Shown one piece after another: positions 58,329-64,000 of a stretch of 64,000 nt of DNA. Source of the DNA: Marchantia polymorpha subsp. ruderalis (Eukaryota > Streptophyta > Marchantiopsida > Marchantiales > Marchantiaceae); contig AP031358.1 of the NCBI GenBank assembly GCA_037833965.1, forward strand, positions 24,116,001-24,180,000, written 5' to 3'. Both the position numbers and the translations under genes were made by a program. The notes below the pieces were generated by a model. It was given only the letters and a program-made list of their open reading frames with translations. It searched no databases and was not told the origin of the DNA. Within the stretch, counting starts at the first letter, position 1. Each line of letters begins with the position of its first letter.

Positions 58329-60950
58329 TATAGTATACGGAGGACTGCCGATTTACTGTTATTGTTGTAATTTGAATCCTTGACCGAACGCCAATATATC
58401 ATAGTCAAGGCTTCACAACCCACAAGCTAGCTTTTTGACTAGCATACAATGATCATCAAAACTGTCGGGTCTCAAATATTCATGAGTTCAACAAAAGCCT
58501 TTATACAGGTGCTTCCCTATTATGAATCGTACTTCTTGAGCAGAATCAACGAATGACGGGGACAGTGACGATGGGCCATCGGCGATGGCCCATGGTCCAA
58601 CAATACTGCAGACTAAACCCACCTCCAACCGTATGCCTCCGATCTTACGGCAAGGGCTGTATTATGCTTTTTGCTAGATCAACCCCGACTATATTCTCTC
58701 TGGGCTTACGTCATACGTACACCGTTTGTCGTCACCGTCACCAATTGGTTTGATCATAACCGTTGAGAACACATCGGCAACCGTCGTGTAGCAAAAACAT
58801 AAATATGAAACAAATTTTGAAAGATTTGGATGGATTGTTTGGAAACAGAGTGTTATATCTTGATCTGGGCTCTTCATTCTCTAAACTGCAAGGCTTATCG
58901 TACAATCGGCAGTTATGAACATGGCAGTGACAAGAGGCTGAATGGGCATGTTGGAGCCGATTGCAAGGGGCAAACCAAATTGAGTACCAAGTCAACCATC
59001 TGATTGTGAATCGAATCATCAATCGATGATGATTCGATTGATCTTACAGTCAATTCTCTTCTACGATCTCAGCTTAATGCATTTTGTTGGTTCTACTCCC
59101 ACTCATATACTTCCTCGTCTCTCCCGTCTGCATAAATTGTAAAACAAGGCAATTACAACGAGACTCTCACACTTGTCTTTATTTTGTTTCTTTTTCTCAT
59201 AAGAGATATAATCAACATTTCAAAATATTGATTTTTAGTGGCTGTTTTTTTTCTTCAAAGCATTTGAAGAATGATGATCAAAAAAAGTGTTGATGTTTTT
59301 AGAGCTAACATGTAATTGATCTCATATTCATGGCCCAAATTTGAGTTTGAGTGTTGTGTGAGTTGGTGTAATCTTAGCATGGCTTAGCATTGATTTAAGA
59401 ATTGCAACATTCCGCTACCCTTCAAAGAGCTCAAATCATTACGTTGCAGTATATTTCCTTTGATTGTTGTTTTATTATTGTTAATTTTGGCACTTATTAT
59501 TACTATCCAAGGATTTCTAGACTTAAGCACACTTGCCACATTTAATTATCTTATGATCATAAGATTTTGGATAAATGAATGCATTGATATATATTGTCAT
59601 TCCGTAGACGCGAGTTTGATTTGTGAAATGTTTACATGTAAAGATTGAAAATTAAATTATCCATGATATGGTGTTTGCTAGTAAACATGAGAGTGAAATT
59701 TTCACATAAAAGAGTGTTGGACTAGAATTAATCTATTATATACTTTAAATTTGTTGAAAAAATATTTTTTATACATTTATACATTTTTGGTAAGATAGAG
59801 TGCTACATCAATGAATGGGTTGGAGTATGGTAGTATGTAAAGAATTATTGATGTACTTTTGTCTCATTTTCTCAAATTAAAATTGACGTACTTTTTAATT
59901 TCATTTTAGGTATCAATAAATATAGCTAGCTACTAATTATATATAAATATGTTATATACAAATTAATTTTTATCATGCATATTGATTAATTATCATAATT
60001 GTAGAATTCAATAAAAAATATATAATATTATCTAAAATTGATTGAATATGCATATTCAAAATAAATATCATACAGCCAAACTTGAACATTAATAACAAAA
60101 GTGAAGGAAAAAAATATTTTTTAGACTTAAAATATAAAGAATATGCTACATTGATTTATTTATGCATATGTCCAGAAATAATAAATATTTATTAAAATGA
60201 ATTCATTCTGATGTCAGGAAAAAAATTAGCCAGATTTGAAATAATATGAAAAATTTTAGTATAATTCCATAATTAAGATATGAATTTAAAGTAAAAAAAA
60301 TCATATCATATAAAATGAATCAAAATGTTGATGACTTGAAAAAATTGATTGATACAAAAATTATCAATAGATTGAAGAAATTTCCAATCATCAGTTAGCT
60401 GTCAAGGCTAATTTGAGCTTATTTAATAAATTTTAATTTATTTTTTTGAATTTTGTTGTTGTTTTTCGCATAACAAAAATGATATGAGTGTTTGATTCAA
60501 TTCAAAAAATTTACATGCATTGTTAGTTTGGGTGTTCAACTGGTATCATACAATCATGAATATTTCATGAAAAATGTATTTTATCGTATAAATGATAACA
60601 TTTAAATTTTTCTTTTATCAATGCTTATTTTGATTTTAACATTGAATTTAAACACTTGGTTATGTTATGTTCCTGCTAAAATGACCAAATTATTTCAATT
60701 CTTTCAAAAACTTTGATAATTTTCTTTCTTAATTTCACATGTGCAAAATTATTGACAATTTCCTTATGGTTTATAAAATTATTTTAAAATGTAACATTAA
60801 GATAACGTACACACATTATGATCTAATTCTGAATTATAATAAATTCCAGGACTTCGTAAAATTTGATTAATTATAACGCAAGCTATCGGAGCTTTGGCAA
60901 GCACTATTGGTAATTAGATTTTGAAATCTTTCCTATCAAAATGTTTAGGA
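58329..60950. other. Unassigned; becomes AT-rich from about 59.3 kb
   Basis: 58.5-59.0 kb has ordinary composition with frames on both strands but no domain. A 12-bp inverted repeat (59009-59020 with 59028-59039) is present. 59.3-60.9 kb is AT-rich and probably decayed transposon DNA. Confidence 0.4.
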
Positions 60951-63387
60951 GCTAAATGATTGTAAGTTATATCTATGATAAAAACTGCGCATGAGGCTGA
61001 ACCCGGAATCAAGTGAGGCGCGAAGTACAATAGGGGCGGCAGAGTAAATCAGCAAGATATTGGAAAGTAGATCTGTGATGATGATTTGATGAGTGAAGAT
61101 AGATAAGTAAATCAAGGAAAAATAACAAAGAGTAGTACAGTATAAACTCGGTTAAGTCCGCAGTCTGAGCTGAGAAGGTTTGTGCGGACTTTTGTTATAT
61201 CTCATCTTGTGACTTCAATCTTTCCGCGATATTTCTATGTTAACTATTGTCAAAAGGTCTTAATAACGAGAAAAGCCTCGGATAACATTCCAATGATTTT
61301 CCAAACGTAGTGATACTTAGTACCACCCTTAACTTCATCCCAAAAAACTATTAACCCTGTGGTTAGAGGCTAACACTGACATTACTAATAGTCCTTGTAT
61401 TGCAATTGTTAAGGAAAAAGATCGTTAATATCTGACTCAATTCTTATTACAATTAGTTTTTGCTGTTCTTTCTCAACACCGTCTACAACGAACTCATGTC
61501 GATACAGTTATTAACCGAGACAATATATTTAAGATATTGGTAAGTAGGTAGAGATTGATATGAGTGAAGCCTTATCAAGAATGAAACTGATTTCGAGACG
61601 CATGGAATAGAAATAGGAAGTAGGATGAAAACCAGTAGACTTAGATACAAGCAGTTATTAAGAGATCCAACCTTAGGGCCAAAAAGGAGAGAGAGCTAAT
61701 CTCTAGTGAGAAACCACCATGTTGACTAATACATGCAAACATTATCATCGCCGTCATTAATCAAAAGTTTGACTTCTGCTGATAATAAAACTTTAGAAAT
61801 TTGATACTTGAAATTTCGTTTGAAAAATGCGGATTTATATGGGTGCGGACTTAAGGGAGTGTCTACATGACAATCAACAAATCTCGATTGAGTGCATCAA
61901 GAAACATTGATAGGATGAGCTCGAAGTCCGAATGGTGTTGAGAAATCCCGAAACTGCGATAGATTGTTCCTCATGGTAAGGCATATTAGAACTGGGGCAT
62001 CATTAAAGAACCTGGTCACACTATGCAGCAGAACATCGTAGAATACGTGTAACCTCGGATATCTCGCCTGTGTTACTGGTAAAGGGGACGGATTTCTCTC
62101 TATTTCTTTCTTTTGGAAATACTGAGACCGTATTTTCATCGCGGCTGCGGTCGACTTTTTCGAATTTGCCGCGGCTTCCAATAAATGACTTTTTAGCGAT
62201 TGCATTACCCTGGCACGGTTTAGTTCTTTGTAACAGGAGGGCCGCGCCCCAATTTGATATCAACATTATCTTTTAAAAGCGCGTAGGGATTGTGACGAAT
62301 GCGGCGTTTGTGAGTTACTCTATGACTGTAAGATTAAACCGAGAATCGACATGTCTTCGCAGGAATACTTAACTGTGTACGCGAGGAAGAGCATAATGGA
62401 GATGAGCACAATCCAACAATCCCGATGAAAGCGAAGATGGTGCATCCAAGATTGGTCGAGCTAAAAAAATTGACGAATTAGAGTGGCAGAACTAAAGATC
62501 GTGCTGTCGACTATTTGAATACTCCAAGGAGCGTTACACCGACGTGCAAGAAATGCAAGAAAAGCTGGAAAAAACAAAGTATCTCCTAAGGCGCGTGACC
62601 GGTATCTGTCATATTCTGGTGCATCGACAGCTCGGTGAGTTCTGTTCCTTGAAAACTAAATGCTCATATTGCTGACTTGTTAAGCTGACATTTGAGAGTA
62701 TGGATTTTATTATTTACCAACGGGACTCTATTCACTAGTCTGTATAGTGATCACGGGGGAGGCAATAGATAGGATTAAATTTAACTTAGAACAGACTACC
62801 ATATCAGACCGCAAGAGCTTTTCATACAAATTAATTATGCTTGTCCGGATGAAAACAGAAATTGAAAACTATAATACATGGAGCCAAGAAATTTTGTGCA
62901 CCATATTAGACACGATAACTTCAAATCTAACAGCTTTGAAACGTAACTAGATAACACAGACAGAATATATAATACAGAACATTCAACGGTAACTAGGAGG
63001 ACTCCAACTCAAGAGGCGGCGCATGCACGGACCTTAGTGTTGGTAAAATTGTATTGAAGACAGGAAATCGTACGCTACAACAGATCTTGTGATAGACATC
63101 TTGCCGGATCTTGCAATTGATGGGAGTTGATACCCACTCCAACAAGACATAGACAGATCTGCAAATCTAGATTCTGGGATGATTTCAAACCAGATTAAAC
63201 AACGTGCACCGTCTTGCTGTTTTACAAGAAGCATAGGCCATAGTTTTCAGTGATTAGAGCTGTCTGATGATGGGAAAGGTCGACGGAAAGGAGATCAGTA
63301 CGAATTCATGACGGAAGAAGTTGAATGCTACAATACCAATACAGTTTTATTCTACCGAGGGAGGCTCGCATGACCCCCCCACCCACC
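60951..63387. other. Mixed DNA with possible exon-like pieces
   Basis: Composition recovers. A plus-strand stretch near 62509-62640 reads CRLFEYSKERYTDVQEMQ and then EKLEKTKYLLRRV before a GTGAGT donor, coiled-coil-like. An upstream piece (PDESEDGASKIGRAKKIDEL) ends in TAA. Family unknown. Minus frames at 61897-62266 are unconvincing. Confidence 0.3.
61154..61191. repeat. 9-bp hairpin with repeated TGCGGACTTA
   Basis: AAGTCCGCA (61154-61162) pairs with TGCGGACTT (61183-61191). The same TGCGGACTTA string recurs at 61844-61853. Confidence 0.7.
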
Positions 63388-64000
63388 TTCTGTGGATATG
63401 TTCATGTCAAAAAGGTACTCTCAGAAGACGAATTGCACAATTTGCAAGAAGAATACTTATCGTCTTAAAGACGCGAAGTAGCAGTCACAGGTCAAGATTT
63501 CTTGGACATGTCTGCACACCAGTCAAAGCTTCTGGAAGATTACTCGGTTGTGAACATAATGTTCCCTTCCAAGTGCAACATGTTGTTGAAAGACAATATT
63601 TAGGAGAGGAGAGCAGCTTCCATATCCGAGCAAGTGTTGTGATCGGACATGATGCTCGATGAACTTCTAGGCAAAGTTCCGGGTATGTCTGATGGAGTGT
63701 TCATTGGCACCCAGACTTTGCGTATTGGCCCGTTACGGACTAGACACAAACACTTACATTTTGGGTTGCCATTGATAATTCCTGGATTAAAATTAGATGC
63801 ATCCAGTTTGGTCCAGGAAAACTTCTGGAGAACAATCTGAGGCATCATGTACATCTGCAAGGACATCGTGACAAGTCGCATACCATGACAGCTCTATTAG
63901 CTGAGGATGATATGCCAAAACTTGCTACAAGTGATAGAGCAATGTGACTGTTCATCACGAGAGAACCTTACATGGGTCTGATATCAATAAGCACCGATAG
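63388..64000 (+). pseudogene. Phytanoyl-CoA dioxygenase (PhyH) family copy, broken
   Basis: Reading across frames gives FCGYVHVKKVLSEDELHNLQ (typical PhyH start), a TAA, VTGQDFLDMSAHQSKLLEDY, a TAG after KDNI, and LDELLGKVPGM. Then come HWHPDFAYWPVTD with the Fe(II) ligand pair H-x-D (about 63703-63717), FWVAIDNS, IQFGPGKLLENNL, and VTVHHERTLHGS carrying the distal His near 63950. PhyH enzymes are Fe(II)/2-oxoglutarate oxygenases. At least three stops or shifts disable it, yet it is almost collinear without introns, suggesting a processed or long-dead copy. It reaches the window edge. Confidence 0.75.

Overview
The window looks like nuclear DNA of a land plant, most likely a moss of the Physcomitrium type. 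This is inference from several things: plant genes with GT-AG introns (a plastid-type SOUL protein, an LRR receptor kinase, an arabinogalactan peptide), TTTAGGG telomere-like motifs, long AT-rich blocks built from decayed Ty1/copia elements, and a coiled-coil repeat family that I associate from memory with Physcomitrium gene models. No tRNA, rRNA, CRISPR or bacterial operon structure was seen.

Layout. 1-6 kb: the 3' end of a small unrecognised gene, then an eight-exon SOUL/heme-binding-family gene (2904-5876) that single-ORF views break into pieces but which can be joined exon by exon with correct phase at every junction. 7-10 kb: three different tandem-repeat arrays. 11.5-16.1 kb: a dead MuDR-type (MULE) transposon, followed by fragments of a beta-ketoacyl-ACP synthase gene and a ferric-reductase (FRO-type) gene. 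17.3-20.2 kb: the best gene in the window, an intronless 980-residue LRR receptor-like kinase on the minus strand, with a 62-bp triple repeat in its 5' flank.

24-36 kb, 43-45.5 kb and 49-61 kb are AT-rich, gene-free blocks. Reading through their stops and frameshifts reveals Ty1/copia integrase, reverse transcriptase and RNase H remnants on both strands. Several perfect hairpin palindromes with 0-4 base spacers lie in or beside these blocks. 36-43 kb is a mixed interval with an arabinogalactan-peptide reading frame on the minus strand. 45.5-49 kb is a non-autonomous, LTR-type element with a coiled-coil ORF, interrupted by a 420-bp solo LTR with near-matching 5-bp target duplications; a telomere-like filler sits at a deletion scar beside it. 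49.4-51.3 kb is a short copia derivative that carries a RING-H2 finger, apparently captured from a host E3 ligase gene. The right edge (63.4-64.0 kb) is a broken phytanoyl-CoA dioxygenase (PhyH) family copy.

There is no pathway-level gene cluster. The theme is two or three functional plant genes set among transposon debris, with repeated capture, duplication and decay of gene fragments. All family names come from reading translated motifs by eye; no database search was run.
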